Shown piece after piece: positions 21,281 to 33,714 of a stretch of DNA of 64,000 bases. The notes below the pieces were generated by a model. It was not told where the DNA came from. It did no database searches and saw only the letters and a list, made by a program, of their open reading frames with translations. Origin of the DNA: Desarmillaria ectypa (lineage: Eukaryota; Basidiomycota; Agaricomycetes; Agaricales; Physalacriaceae); the NCBI GenBank assembly GCA_030407005.1, contig JAUDYN010000004.1, positions 1,798,001-1,862,000 on the forward strand, in the 5' to 3' direction. The stretch's first letter is position 1, and each line of letters begins with the position of its first letter. A program made the translations under genes and the position numbers.

Positions 21281-21593
21281 TTATTTCTTCCTCAACTTCT
21301 CCTCTAACTTCCTCTCAAGCTCCAGCCGCGAAAGCTCCCTCTCCAGAGTTTCCAGCCTCGCGTAAATGCGCTCGGTATGCGCTCCTCTGAGGTCACTTAA
21401 CCTCGTGGATAATGCGATATCGGCCTTGGTCGCAATTTGGGACATGTTAGCGGCTATATTTCAGACATTTAAAAGTCTGTTTTGTCATGATGAATGAATA
21501 CTACCTACAGAACGAAAAGGCTCCGACGAAGAAAACGAATCCACAGATAGCGTTCACGATGGGTTCCCACTTGACTATCGACGAAGGAGGCAT
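21281..21593 (-). CDS. Small one-helix membrane/coiled-coil protein
   Basis: A predicted two-exon gene of about 85 residues. Exon 1 from ATG 21591-21593 reads MPPSSIVKWEPIVNAICGFV and a hydrophobic helix (FVFFVGAFSF); a short intron (donor gtaggt, acceptor atatag) joins to ANMSQIATKADIALSTRLSD, then a strongly helical, charged coiled coil (RIYARLETLERELSRLELER ... KLEEKLRKK) ending at TAA 21281. The layout suggests a small membrane-anchored protein, perhaps mitochondrial, but I recognise no named family. If the splice is wrong, the coiled-coil part alone is a 54-codon frame. The next 350 bases (21594-21947) hold only short frames. Confidence 0.5.
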
Positions 21594-21947
21594 GGTATGT
21601 ATTGTACAGATCGTGAAGGTCGTGATGATTACAAGTGGAATTGAAAACAGCGAATGTGGACTGACTCACTCGACAATTGGCAGTGCCTGTGAGAATATCG
21701 GGATTAATTTCAATTCCCATGGTTGGCACGTACTTATATGAATGACGAACTGCCTGATAAGTTCTGGGGAAATCCAGCAAATAATAAACGCAGACCGCCG
21801 GAAGGTGCAAGACTTAGCTTTATCGGCTATAGACTTTCATTTTGTGAGTTGACCCCATCAGCGAGCTGCTGCTACAAAAGGGCCGAAGATATATAATCAA
21901 TGCTAGGATACATCCAAAGAGTTTGTAAAAAGACATGCAGCACCATG

Positions 21948-24162
21948 TCATTTCAAGTCTGGAATCTCCGCGCCATGCCGTCGAGTAGCCCTCACAAGGA
22001 GCGGCTTTTCAAGTACCACGGTGCGCTTGTGGAGAATACCATTGCAGAATGCCTCTTTATCGAACGCCTCCGGAAATGACATATCAAAAGATAGGACCAA
22101 GCGTGCGATAACATACTGCAATTGTTGGTAGGCAAAAGCTTTCCCGACACAAACATGTTGTCCTATTTATATCATTAATATGTATAACCTAAGATGGAGG
22201 TAACTCCTTACCAGTTGAAAAAGACAGTAATGCATTTCGATCGGCTTTTGTATCAGGTCCTAACCCGCCTGGCAACCATCTTTCTGGTCTGAATTCCTGT
22301 ATCGAGAGATGAACGGACACTCAAACACACAGAGCGCAAAGTAGTACTAACCAAAGGATCAGGGTAGAAGTTTGCGGGGTCGATTTGCTGTGAATATGAT
22401 GCCACAGAGACAATAGTCCCTTCAGGAATGAACGATCCATCTATTGTGACGCCTCCCGGGGGCACTATTCTGGGAAAGTAGAAAGCTGTCTGCAGGCGCA
22501 GTGCTTCATCGATAACGCCACCGAGAAAGGGGATCCCAGCAAGTCTGGAGCCTTCCAGATGTTCCATGGGGTCTGGAAACTCGGTATGCAAGATATCATA
22601 AAGCTGTTTGTAGTATTGCGGATGCGAAAGAAGATAGTAGAACACCATTGAGAGCGTTCCTGCGATAGTATCACCACCTATGCCGCCAGTTAGAATAAAC
22701 AATTGGGTGTATTGGTAAGATACAAACCTCCGAAGAGCGCATTGACTGCTTCTAGTTCAAGGTCTGGAAGTGAGATAGTTTTACCGGACTGAGACTCTTC
22801 CAGCTACATCTACTGTTCAGTTGAGAGTGAAAGGACCAGTGACAGGTACTCACAAGGTAAGAGCTGAGGTCTCTCATGCTTGTGTCATCATTCACTTCGA
22901 TTCGCTTGTGCATCATTGCTGCAGAGATGGCGGAATACTTAACCATAGCTTCGCTGGCTGGAACATGCCATATGATATCCATTAGCCAAGGCGCTTGTCC
23001 AAAGCTAGGACTAGCAGTCAGCAGCCAATATCAGCGGCCTGAAGAAAAATTCCTACCATTCGATGGCTACCATTCCTTCCTTCCCAGTCAAAACCAGACG
23101 CTCGGAGTCACCTTTCGCCATCAGAGCCTACAGTACGTGTCAAATATGAATGGAAGGATAGGATTAATGGGACAAAGTACGCACGTAGTCGTTACAGCCC
23201 CCGTACATAATGTCACCCTGTAGGAACGAAAGTGAGTGTCGCTACTAGCGGAGAAAGAAAAACTCACCATCAAGTCATACGCCCAATGAGAGAAACATTC
23301 AGACAAACTGGCTGCGCCTTCTTTTGACCCGGCTTGCCGACGTTCGATGCATGAGGCAAGCTCCCAGGTACGCCGCTCCATACAAGGAATATAGTTTTTG
23401 GTACTGTGTCAAGCCTCATTAGAGGGCTCAATTAATCGAAAGCAAGAAGTAATCACGCTGCCGCGGATAGGCCCTTCATCCATACTCGTTTGCGTTCGTT
23501 ATGAAGATGCAGGTCTTGTTTATAGAATAGACACATTACGTCTTGATGTCCTGGGAGTCTGTACATTTCGCTTTTTTCCATGGAAAGCGCGGGCCCGTAC
23601 AAAGGGTTAAGGGCGGATAATGAATTAATTGACAGAGTGTTATGTCCTATTATGAAGCGTGAGACTGTAGGATTAAGCAATTACATTTACTCAGTCGCTT
23701 ACCAACTCTTACAATGGGCCCATATTGCATGTGAAGCTGGTGGAGCCTTTGGTGTCGCTTGCCTGACATAGCCAAGCGAACAAGCTGCAGGTTGGTGAAC
23801 CACCACGATCGAGGCCCCGGGTAGTTAACTAACGGATGAAAAGGTGAAAATCGATAGGAAACCGAGAGAAGAATGGCCAATGCTGAGAATACAACAACGT
23901 AGAGCAACGTTAAGAGAAGAGGTGATGCCTGAGCTTCGGAAAACAGAAAGCGAATTGCAAAATACACTATCAGAGGGGAGATGGAGAATGCCAGAGCAGC
24001 ATAGTCCCCCCGGACATGATACCGGTGGAAGAAGAGCCATAATACCTAGGTGAGACGTCAGGGATTCAGACAAACTGGCACATGCAGACAACGTACAAGA
24101 GCACCTCCCGCGCTGAGAGCGCTGGTGTTCAGGGCCACATCTGAAGCAACATCCACAGCCAT
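21948..24162 (-). CDS. Cytochrome P450 (basidiomycete CYP512/CYP5144-like)
   Basis: Haem monooxygenase with many introns. Start inferred at ATG 24160-24162 (MAVDVASDVALNTSALSAGG), spliced to VLWLFFHRYHVRGDY; this gives the multi-helix hydrophobic N-terminus typical of these mushroom families (AALAFSISPLIVYFAIRF, LLLTLLYVVVFSALAILLSV) before the Pro-rich hinge YPGPRSWW. Then RLHQLHMQYGPIVRVG; I helix GGIGGDTIAGTLS; K helix DEALRL (ExxR); FRPERW (PERF-type); haem loop FSTGQHVCVGKAF with the Cys ligand. In the loop the usual Arg of FxxGxRxCxG is His. It ends at TGA 21948. Divergent from the reductase at 24880, so the two may be co-regulated. ER membrane; substrate unknown. Confidence 0.88.
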
Positions 24163-24879
24163 TGATAATTGCAAGCGAGTCGGAAGGGCTGCAATGGGTG
24201 CTGAGAGATGGTGCGCTAGTATTCAACTCAATGGTGAGAGCATCAAGCTTACGCCCAGAATAACAAGGCACAATAGGAAAGACGGTAAAGATCTGGTTCC
24301 TAGACTCCTTCCAGACTGAGTCGGAAGATATCAAGAAGGAAAGATAGCATGTGCAGGAAGCGCAAACGAAGTTGAGAAACACAAAGACCGTGTGTCCGGT
24401 AGCCACTGGTACTGAATGTAATGTTGATGAATGATGTCAAGCGGTGGCTTAACTTCTAACAGCTTCCTTCCGACTGCCAGGGCCATTTCGTACGGTGATG
24501 TTGGACGGTTCATCAATGATGTGGAAGGGATCTAACAAAGACTAAAACGTTTACATAGCTTAGCTTTTGTTGTCCCTGATCACAAGGTGACCGGAGTCCT
24601 CAATAATGAAAGATTCTTCTTCAACTTAGTAAAGATTTTATCCAACTCCGACGTTCTTCTTTCCATTACGACCACGTTCTCAAGCCTTCAGAACAAAGTC
24701 TGATTTCATCAAGATCATGGTGCGTGGAACCCGGAAGGATAACCGACTAGCCTATGGGGACCATCAATAGTTGTTTTTGGGCGCCAGGGCCAGAGTTCAC
24801 AAGGCTTTGGCTAATTTAGAAAACCGACGGTCTCTCCATCATCTTTTCGTACACTTTCTCTAGCTGAGGTGACGTCTCA
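24163..24879. promoter_or_regulatory. Shared upstream region, P450 / NAD(P) reductase
   Basis: A 717-bp divergent intergenic region. A near-palindrome TGACGTCT sits at 24870-24877, directly before the reductase ATG. Frames on the minus strand here (for example 24331-24516) have no motif once the P450 start is placed at 24162. Confidence 0.4.
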
Positions 24880-26274
24880 ATGTCTGGCCAACTCATTCTC
24901 GTAAGCAACGTTCACAATGGGATATCGTTGGATTGTCCACTTACACACCAAGCTGCCAGGTTACCGGTGCCACTGGGTTTATCGGATGCCATATCGTCGA
25001 ACAGCTCTTCGAAAACGGTTATCGCGTTAGAGCGTACGTGCCCGTCTTCGATTCTTGCACTGTGAACTTGACGGAAAGACAGTGTTGCCCGTTCTGCAAA
25101 AGTTGAACAGCTCAAATCTACCTATGCCGCCTTTGGCGATCGTTTTGATGCTGTTGGCATTACAGACATCGCTGAGGATCCTCTCATCGGAGCTTTTGAG
25201 GGCGTAGTTGCTGTTATACATGGAGCCTCAGCGATGCCGACCCGAACCAGCAATGCTGAAGATATGATCACAGTACGTAGCGTATGTCTTCATCTCATCA
25301 AATACGCTAATGAGGGCACCTGTTCATAGGTGGCTACTAATGGCACACTTAATGTGTTGCGCCGAGCAGAAGCTGCTGGGATACACCGCTTCCTCGTCCT
25401 GAGCTCAATCACCACAATGGTGACTCCAGCCATGACCTTTTCGCACAAAGGTTTGTATTTGCATATGTCATTATCCCACAAATTGAAACCCATATTTTGC
25501 ACCAAAAGACTGGTTTCAAGTACCCGAAGGCGACAACAGTAAACGACCAGCAATGGCCGTCTATGCTAACGCGAAGAGTCTCGCAGAGCTTGCGATGTGG
25601 AAATGGGCAGATGAGCATCCCCATGTTCAGATAGCTTCAAGTAAGGCTTGTTACTCGTTACATTTTACTTTTCTGGGTCGAACTTAGATATCTTCAGTTC
25701 ATCCACCGTATGTCTACGGACCCGTATCTCGGTACTGGCAAGTTCCAGAAGCACCTGATTATTGGGCTTTGACTAGCGTCCTTGCAATTGCGACTATGTT
25801 AAAACCTGATGGGATGTACCCTCCTTATCCTGCACATATCGACGTCCGTGACCTCGCCAAGGCCTGTGTTCGTGGACTTAAACTCTGGAAGCCGGCCCCA
25901 GCAGGCGAGCGCAACCGTGCTGCCTTTTTATCCCCTCAGTACTTCGACTACCCTCGGGCTAAAGCGGTAATCTTGGAACGCTACCCCGACTTGAAAAACC
26001 GCATCATTGCAGCTGACCCTCCTCCTTTCTACGGGCCGTCGGCTTTGGAGCATGAATGGGTGGATCGTCTCTTTGGAATGAAAAAGGAAGACTTTCATAC
26101 ATTCGACGAGGTTCGTGTCTTTAACCTTTACAAATGTCCGGGTGATAATTCTGCGGTCAACTGTAGACTGTCCTGGACACGGTTGCCTGCATTTTGGAAT
26201 TGGAAGAAGGATGGAAGGCCAAGGGATATAATCCTCAAATCCCAACGCCTGATGTCAACGATCAACAGCAATAA
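24880..26274 (+). CDS. NAD(P)-dependent epimerase/reductase (extended SDR, DFR/CCR-like)
   Basis: Seven exons by eye. Start MSGQLIL joined to VTGATGFIGCHIVEQLFE, the glycine-rich Rossmann motif (TGATGFIG); then GYRVRAVARS, GVVAVIHGAS, the active-site Ser strand (FLVLSSITTMV), YANAKSLAE (catalytic Y-x-x-x-K), IHPPYVYGPVSRYW after an intron, HIDVRDLAKA, and a C-terminal exon VLDTVACILELEEGWKAKGY ending at TAA 26272-26274. The family (dihydroflavonol 4-reductase / cinnamoyl-CoA reductase / ketoreductases) reduces aldehydes or ketones with NADPH. In mushrooms such genes often accompany P450s; here it is head-to-head with one. Cytosolic; substrate unknown. Confidence 0.85.
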
Positions 26275-27219
26275 GTAGTAGTAATTGTACAATTGTACGA
26301 GTCCGGAAGCACTGAGTACTTCCGGGTACTTTCATGTATCTATGACAGGAAGATGTAGGTTTGAATTATAGTGACACCCGAGTGAACCTGTGATAGTTTT
26401 CACTTGAATCCAACTGTATAATCCCCATTGACAAAAGGCCTGGATCCCTCATGGGTTCGGTATACTCGCCTACTGGAAGAAATTATTGCCTACCGGCTAT
26501 ATGGATGGGTTGAACGTCACCCGTGGCGAGATATCGGTGAATCCATAGCCGGAGAACCATGTGTTTACTTGCGGAGCTCTAAATCTGACATATGAAGGCT
26601 ATATCAAAAAAGTTTTCCTCTCCGGTGCATGTGCATGGGATAAACGACGCAGGTTACTTATGGATACCCGTCTTCTTTACATTAGTGACTCTTAAAACTT
26701 GTTTTAGAGATGATGCCACCGTATATGTTACTAATCAATGACCCAAGTAGATGGCCAGAATTCGGTAGAAGAGCGAAAATTTACATTCAATGACCCCGTG
26801 CCTATGCAAAGACAATAGAATGGAAAAGTTGGCGACTTACTTGTTTCTCTATGCTACAGAAAGTTCACCTTCATCATTTAGTGGCGTTGGTTTGAGCTGC
26901 AGAGGCAGAGTTGTTGCCACGAAGGTTTTTACGCCAAGTTTGAATGGTAGCATTCTTATGGAACATAACTGACACTGGGTTTCAATCAAGGGTATTCACA
27001 CAGCCACGCCTACGCTGAAGGGCACAAAACCATACTACAACTCCATCACTGTACTACACCAGAAGAAACTAGATTTACGAAGGGAGGGACTAGGACACTT
27101 GTACCTACACTGCGTCTTAGTAGTTAGCGTACTTGTTGCGGTTAATGAGATGCCGAATTCAAAAAAATCCAAGTTATTCAAGGGTATCTACATGTGCTTC
27201 AAGTCGTCACCAAGCAGTC
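26275..27219. other. Intergenic stretch, no supported gene
   Basis: About 0.9 kb between convergent genes. A 60-codon frame (26790-26972) lacks motifs. Nothing else is seen. Confidence 0.45.
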
Positions 27220-29246
27220 TTACATTCTCATATCAGTCCAAAAAGAAAAAATCCAGCGCACTACGGTCATGACGGACACGAGGAGTGAACCTACGACACG
27301 GATACCACTCATTTCGAGTATATCAAAGGCCAAAGCGGCAATCCGACACCGTATGGGTGATATAGCATTGGGTGATTGTCCCCCGTCGCGGACAATAGAA
27401 AAGGGCAACCTTAGAGCCGACGAACACGACGCCGCCACCGCTTCAGCGGCTTCGAGGCCGGTTGTAAAGCCATCTTCATGGAAACCGTACTTCAAATAAG
27501 CGCCGGCATAATAGATCGATCTGACACCTTGAATGCACTTTAGAAGGGCTTGCGACCGCTTGGCCTATATTTGAAAATAGATCAGTGAAGAGGAGAAAAC
27601 CATTGGAATATCACTGACATTGGCGTCCAGAAGTGGATGATCATACTTCCATCTACCGATAATCATCTCTGGCCGTGGCTCATAGGGTGGGTTTAAGGTA
27701 ACCAAGACGGGGCCATACTTAGCGTACGATAGATGCTGAAGCGCGTTCATTCCGACTTCGAGCCGGTGATAAGTGATCGGTAATGATCCAAATAAGACAC
27801 GATACATACAAGTTCTTTGGGTTTGTCAGTATTCTGCCCCATTTTAAATATCGACGATGCTCACATGGATAGTCGAGTAGGATTCAATCGAGTCTCTCCA
27901 TACTTGTCTACAGACGACTCTGCGAGGTAGTTCCAGCACGACCAAGCTTCGCGATTTTTCGGCATCAGCTGGAAGACATAAGTACCTGCAGGAGACGGAG
28001 TGGCAACATTGGCTTACCTCCTCATCATAATGTAAAACACACTCGTTCTCGTTCCAACGGAACGCACTGAATACCTGGTGTTCTTCGTTGGTAAGGCCTC
28101 CTCCGGCCTTCAAAATGGATAAAACGGCATCCGAATGACATGCAAAAATAACGCGGTCAAATGTTTCGCTTTCACCATTAGCTGTTGTTAAAAGTATTTG
28201 AGAAGCAGCAACATCGCCAATGTTGGTAAGCGACTGGACAGGGGTGGAGAGATGTAGTTGTTCTCGAGGCAAAGCATCTATAATACGCTTTGTGTATTCC
28301 TGGCTAATATTACGTCAGAAATCGGAACTAGCATGAAGAACTACGATACCTTCCGCCTGCAATGGTGAGCCATTCAGATTTACCAGTAACTCTCAGCAGC
28401 TGATGATTCATCATGAATTGTATCTGTGCGGTTGTGGTCAAGGAGCTTGGGATGACTTGAGGATCGGACTTACCAAAGTTTGTGCAGGGAACGTCATTGC
28501 GAATGCATCAGGAGGCGTACTCCAGATACCAGCTGTCATGGGCTAAAACCATTGAGCATTCATTCATGTGTATAGGATGTACTCACCAATAGATAGTTGT
28601 CGCGGAAAGAATTTGAATAACCTTCTCTATGCAAATATTCACCAATGGATAATCCTAGTTCAGCGGGTTCGTCTAAAAGACGGCAGGCGCACGTATTGAA
28701 CCGCATGATGTCATACAATAATACCCACATTGAAGGATCTAAAAGACGCTTGCGTTGACAAAATACGCTCCAGATATTCTTCCCCGACCATTCGAAGAAG
28801 CCATTATTTCGGGAAACACTGAAGCTCATAGAAGTAGAAAGGATTCGAATAGATGGGTCGAGACGCAGGAATCTGAGGAAATTTGGGTATGTGCATCGGT
28901 TGAACGCGATCTACAAGCGCTCAACCTGTTGGAGGTCGATGGGAAAATACAACAACTATGTCACTTACAAAAGCTCTTCGAAATTTTAAGAGGATGACGT
29001 AGTGGTGGAGAGAAATAGACTTACGTATCTACATAGCATTCTTCAGAGCCGGCTCGGGCAGGAAGAAGAACGGAATTTGCATGACCCCCGATGCGGTCTT
29101 CCGCTTCATAAAGATGAACTTGGTGGTCGCTGTATTCATTCAAAGCCTGGAATAGATCAGTATCTCGAGTTACTCGCAGAGAAAGGACGAATTACCCAAG
29201 TGGAAGCAAGACCAGCTACTCCAGAGCCGATGACAGCAATTTTCAT
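27220..29246 (-). CDS. FAD/NAD(P)-binding oxidoreductase (COG2907, amine-oxidase fold)
   Basis: Starts MKIAVIGSGVAGLASTW (FAD-binding GxGxxG), spliced to ALNEYSDHQVHLYEAEDRIGGHANS. Later exons: YPNFLRFLRLDPSI, FSVSRNNGFFEWSGKN, IWSTPPDAFAMTFPAQTLIQ, WLTIAGGRQEYTKRI, FDRVIFACHSDAVLSIL, NREAWSCWNYLAE, GPVLVTLNPPYEPRPEMIIG, and YYAGAYLKYGFHEDGFTTGL, the C-terminal FAD site. A hydrophobic segment (VVGSLLVSVMTVVRWIFSF) ends the protein, suggesting membrane anchoring. COG2907 proteins are linked in bacteria to cyclopropane fatty acid synthesis; the reaction is unknown. The block normally reading VDTGF-V-FN is not recovered: the exon ending GSEECYVDT cannot be joined in frame to the next (AFNRCTYPNF) with the expected residues. 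Confidence 0.83.
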
Positions 29247-30019
29247 GTTCTAGAGCTTTAGCTTGAGACTGAGTGCTGATGAGTAAAACCGCCACACTGG
29301 CAGTATAAGGCTGATATATTATTGGGGGGGTACTATTGCGAACATAATCAATCATGAGTTTAGAAGACATCAATCACATGTGCACATCCGTACCGGTCGG
29401 TGGCCAAAAAGTCCGCCTTTAGTCTGCAGCGCTGAGAAAGAGTATGAAGGTTACGAGCGCTAGAAACAGAAATATACTCGTGGGAGTAACGTTGACCACG
29501 CCAAATCGCGACTGCGCGGCGTAGTTCACGGATCAGATAGTGGCCTATGATATAGGTTCGATGTCATTCATTGTTCGGTGCCTTTCGATGGTAGAAGTTG
29601 TCAACGATGCTGCGAGGAATGATCCAAAACCATGATAATCAGCTTTTATTGTCGGTTTGAAATGATCAAGAGAAGTAGATTGAGCCAGGGGACAACCGTT
29701 GCCAATTCTGATGAAGAAAAGTTACGTGAACCCTAAACAGTAGGCTGGAAGTCCGAAGACAACTAAATTGTGTTGCCAACAAGTCCGAAGTCGAAGAGAA
29801 AGGAATTGTTACGTAACCACGAGACGTAGAGGCTCCACCTGAGCTTGTATTAGCGGAGTCGACCAATAATATCTGTTTCCCTGTTTCCACCTTAGAACAC
29901 ATTTACATTTCCATCAGATGACACTCTTCTTTCCTTCCGTTTTTTCCGTGGCGGCCTAAATCTCGATCCCAACGTAAACAAGTTACCTCTTTCTTTGAAG
30001 TATTATTCTTGGTTCCGGT
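29247..30019. other. Divergent intergenic region, FAD oxidoreductase / acyl-CoA oxidase
   Basis: About 0.77 kb with no supported gene. It must contain both promoters. A G8 run (attgggggggtac) occurs near 29322. Confidence 0.45.
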
Positions 30020-32084
30020 ATGTCCAGCCATCGTACGAAAGAACTAGCGCAAAGTCGTCTTTTCCAACAGTATTCCCATGATTGGCCTCTGCGTGATCGC
30101 ATTCAGCTCAGCTATCAACGTGCTCAAGCCATTGGCAGAGCATACGGTGAGTATTCTCGTTATTTTCTTGTCATAGATTCATTTCATTCTTGCAGGTTTC
30201 ACTCGAGACGATATGATCAACACAACCGAAAAATTATGGCAGTTGCATACCGACCCAATCTGCGGCATTGACGGTGCCGCCGCTATCTTGGCTACTATTC
30301 AATACAATCTCTGTGCTGGCACCATTGCGCCCTATGCTACTCAGCATATCGAAATCTCTGAGGCGCTGGAACGCGTCTTGTCCTTTGATGTATCGTAAGC
30401 TCATGTTCGACATCTAGAATCAAGGCAGCCTCAAGCCATGTTCAGCGGACAGTTCTTACTCACCGAATTGGGCCACGGGATAGATGCTCTGCACCTCGAA
30501 ACCACCGCGACTCGTCTACCCGATGGATCCTTTGAATTGAACACGCCCCATGAAAGGGCAGGAAAGTCAGTTCCAGTCGACTCTGTTGCTGCTCGTGATG
30601 TTGACTTTATGCAGGTACATGCCGCCTACTGTGCCTATGGGTTACCCGACTATTGCTGTGGTCATGGCCAGAGCCTTTGTCGATGGTACGGATTATGGCG
30701 TAAAGCCTTTTCTCGTACCTATTAATGACGGCAAGGCCATGCATCCCGGCGTTGTGTGCAGGTACGTCGTCTGTGTCGTTAAGTTATGGCTTGCTAATTA
30801 AGGTTGCCCTCTGTAGGTATCTTTCGCAGCGTGGAGGAAACACGCCACTAACCCACTCGATAACCTATTTCGATCATGTCCGTATACCGGCCTATTCGCT
30901 TCTTGGAAAAATTTCTGGGCCAGTCAACCACCGTCGCTCTTTTTTCGAGGCAATGTCTCGTGTTCCATATGGTACAATTGCCCTATCGTCCCTTGGAGTC
31001 CCCGCTTTACAAATTATGTCTACGATATGCGCACGATATAGCATGAGTCGGACGGTATTCAACAATGAAGAAATACAGAAACCTATTCTATCTTTTCGCA
31101 CGCAGCAGGTTCCGATATTGACAGCCTTGGCCCAGGCATATGTCATGCGAGCGTTATTCGATGCATCTATCAAACTGTTCACAGATGCATCTTTGGACTT
31201 CCGCGTTAGACATGCCATTGCAACGGCAACCAAGTCAGTCATGGTTTGTCACACGCAAAAGGCTGCCTTGGAACTGGGAGAACGGTGTGGTGCCCAAGGG
31301 TGCGTATGCTATTTGGTGATACTCATCTAGCATCTCATGATCGAGTAGATTATTCGAGATAAATCAGATCTCCTCTATTTTTGTATGTTCCCCAACATTT
31401 TTTCAATGTGCGCGACAATGCTGAAGTAATATCTAGAATGATTTTCGTGGGATCGCCATCGCCGAAGGCGACCTGCTGGTCTTATCCATTCGTAAGTTTT
31501 TGACGCCATTTTATTTGACCCTCCTAATCTGATCGTTAGGGTTGGCTACGGAGCTCCTCTTGAAAAGGTATTGCATGCCCGAGAGTCCCAATCCTAAGAG
31601 TCTCTTTGCACGACACGAGCTTGGGTTGTTTACAGAATTGGGATCAGTCCTGAAGGCTCATCAACATCGCAGCGAAGAGTTCAATCGAAAAGTCTTGCCC
31701 CAATGTCGACTATTCGTTCAAAGCATTGGAGAGCGTATGGCGTACGATGCTGCTGTGGCGTCGGGCCTTGATTCTTGCCTGGTGGACATGTATGTGGTCA
31801 GCTGCATTAAACATGATCCTGCGTGGTACTCAGAAGAGTTAAATTTGTCTCGGGCTCGAGTACAAGCCATGGAAGACGCAGCCACCGAATCGATGTATCC
31901 ACGGCTCGAGGAGTTTATCGCTAGGACAGAAGTCGAGCCATACATATCGGCGCCTTTACTGTCCTCTCGTCAATGGGAAGCCTATGAACGTCAAATGACA
32001 GTTTATGGTGACTCTCCCAGATTCAAATCTAGTCCTTCTGACGGGAATGACATTTTGTCATTCAGCCGCCAAGCACGGTTGTAG
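30020..32084 (+). CDS. Peroxisomal acyl-CoA oxidase-like flavoprotein
   Basis: Oxidises acyl-CoA to trans-2-enoyl-CoA with electron transfer to oxygen (family knowledge). Starts MSSHRTKELAQSRLFQQYSH; exons give SYQRAQAIGRAY-GFTRDDMINTTEKLW, FLLTELGHGIDALHLETTAT, YMPPTVPMGYPTIAVVMARA, YFDHVRIPAYSLLG, MSRVPYGTIALSSLGVPALQ, TKSVMVCHTQKAALELGERC, then the IAIAEGDLLVLSIRLATELL region with the likely catalytic Glu. Ends ...SFSRQARL at TAG 32082-32084: the C-terminal tripeptide ARL fits the peroxisomal PTS1 consensus. About six introns, including a short exon near 31350-31372. It is a divergent fungal member: the usual CGGHGY block reads GAQGLFEIN. Confidence 0.85.
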
Positions 32085-33714
32085 ATGTACATTAATTGAC
32101 GAGCAATCTACTACCCCACGAAATGGTGCGTGGTACATCAGCTCCACAATCCAAATGTTCGTTTTTCGAACAATCCCCTCATCCTCGTGATTGGTGCCTT
32201 CTGGTGCAAGCTGTATTGGAACAATGATCAGAAAAGATTCCAATCTGATGGGGTGTTATGCCGCTGATAATTCATCGAACAAAGCTAACCAATCACTTCT
32301 ATCTATCATGACGCAAACGTCCGTGGAAAGCCAGTCGTATACGTTCAGGTGGCGATGTTGTGAAGACCGTGTTAAATTGGTCACGGATATCACAATCACT
32401 GAAACCCGTGCAAAGGTCGCTGGATAATTCAATTCTTCGGCTTGTCTCACCACTAGATCCAGGGGAAAGATTCGTAACACCTTTGCATGGCGTTTAAGGT
32501 CCATTTCTCTGCCTCGTAACCGGCGCGTCGCCAATTATGCGGCAGTGCGTATGACAAGAAGTGGAGGAAGAGCGGCATACACACCTCGCCGCCGGAAGAA
32601 AAATACATCGTACGATGTCTTTCCGCCCCAGTTCACCCTTGCGCACCTACATAACTACATGCCGACCAACACCGAGCGTCGACTGTAAATATTCCTGGAT
32701 CTATTCATGATGACTCGAAACTGGTCAGAGACGCATGGGTGGCATTCCATCAACCTCGTAGCTGACACTTACTTTCTAATGGGGCGGTCGGGGGTTCAAT
32801 TCACATATTTTCCCCAATCGGTCTTGCTGGACTTCGCGCACTTCTATCAACATATTCCAGGAGCTACAGTTGAATGTAGTTTCAGAAGCATTTTGCAGGC
32901 CAATTTTCCCAAGCTATCTAGCGAGGTGAATTCATCATGCAGGCGAAGACGTTCCTGAGCTTCTTATCTTTCAACTTGGTGATAGGAACTGACACCAAGT
33001 CCAGAACTGTCGCATATGTTGACCAGCATGCTTCTCGTATATTACTGTGATCTTCTTTCCTCAGCGAGATGAATTTATTTGATAAATTCTTAGAAAGCAA
33101 CTACTAAGGTCTCCAGCCTCTGACCCTCTATGAACCAAGAAGGCCCCGTCTATTTGTCGGGGATATACATTGATCCTTAACCGCAAATGTTCGAGGCAAA
33201 GTCCACCGTTACTCAAGGATCAATAACGCTATTTTCCATCATGATGACGGTCGGAACGGAAGTACGGCAGGCTTGCAATCTAACAGTCTTTCGATTGTGG
33301 TCGCTGTTTTTCCGACCTTTCGAAGATGTTGATGTGAACATCTTTTAAGGCAATCGTTTATGCGCGTCCAGCATCAAGACTCTGCCATACAATGGTGAAT
33401 TACGAGGATTCTGCGCAGCCATTCGCTCAATTTGAATGTAGTGTCAGCCATAGTCTTCAGGGCCTCACCTACCGCCACGGAACTTCACCTCCCAAACTAT
33501 TTTTGAAGCTGTGATAGATCAAGAACGGAAACAGCGAGTAATATTCTTGTTCCTATGTTTCGATGCGAGGTGACTGTGACTTGTGCATGGTACCATTAGG
33601 TGATAGCCAACGCATTATACGAACATATTACTGGTGTTTGACGGTACCGAGCCAAATCAGTGGCCAAAAATAGAACTAGCAGAGGAACAATATGCCATCT
33701 TCCATTATATTTTG
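32085..33714. other. Long intergenic stretch with an unexplained basic ORF
   Basis: No gene with a recognised family. A plus-strand frame around 32430-32686 ends with a clearly basic, protein-like stretch (RMTRSGGRAAYTPRRRKKN, then DVFPPQFTLAHLHNYMP, stop at TAA 32684-32686). It has no Kozak start beyond ATG 32549 and no identified homologue. The rest (32.7-33.7 kb) has only short frames. Confidence 0.35.

Noticed and set aside
32785..32810. GGGGGTTCAATTC resembling a tRNA B box
   Set aside because: No complementary stem, no A box at a suitable distance.
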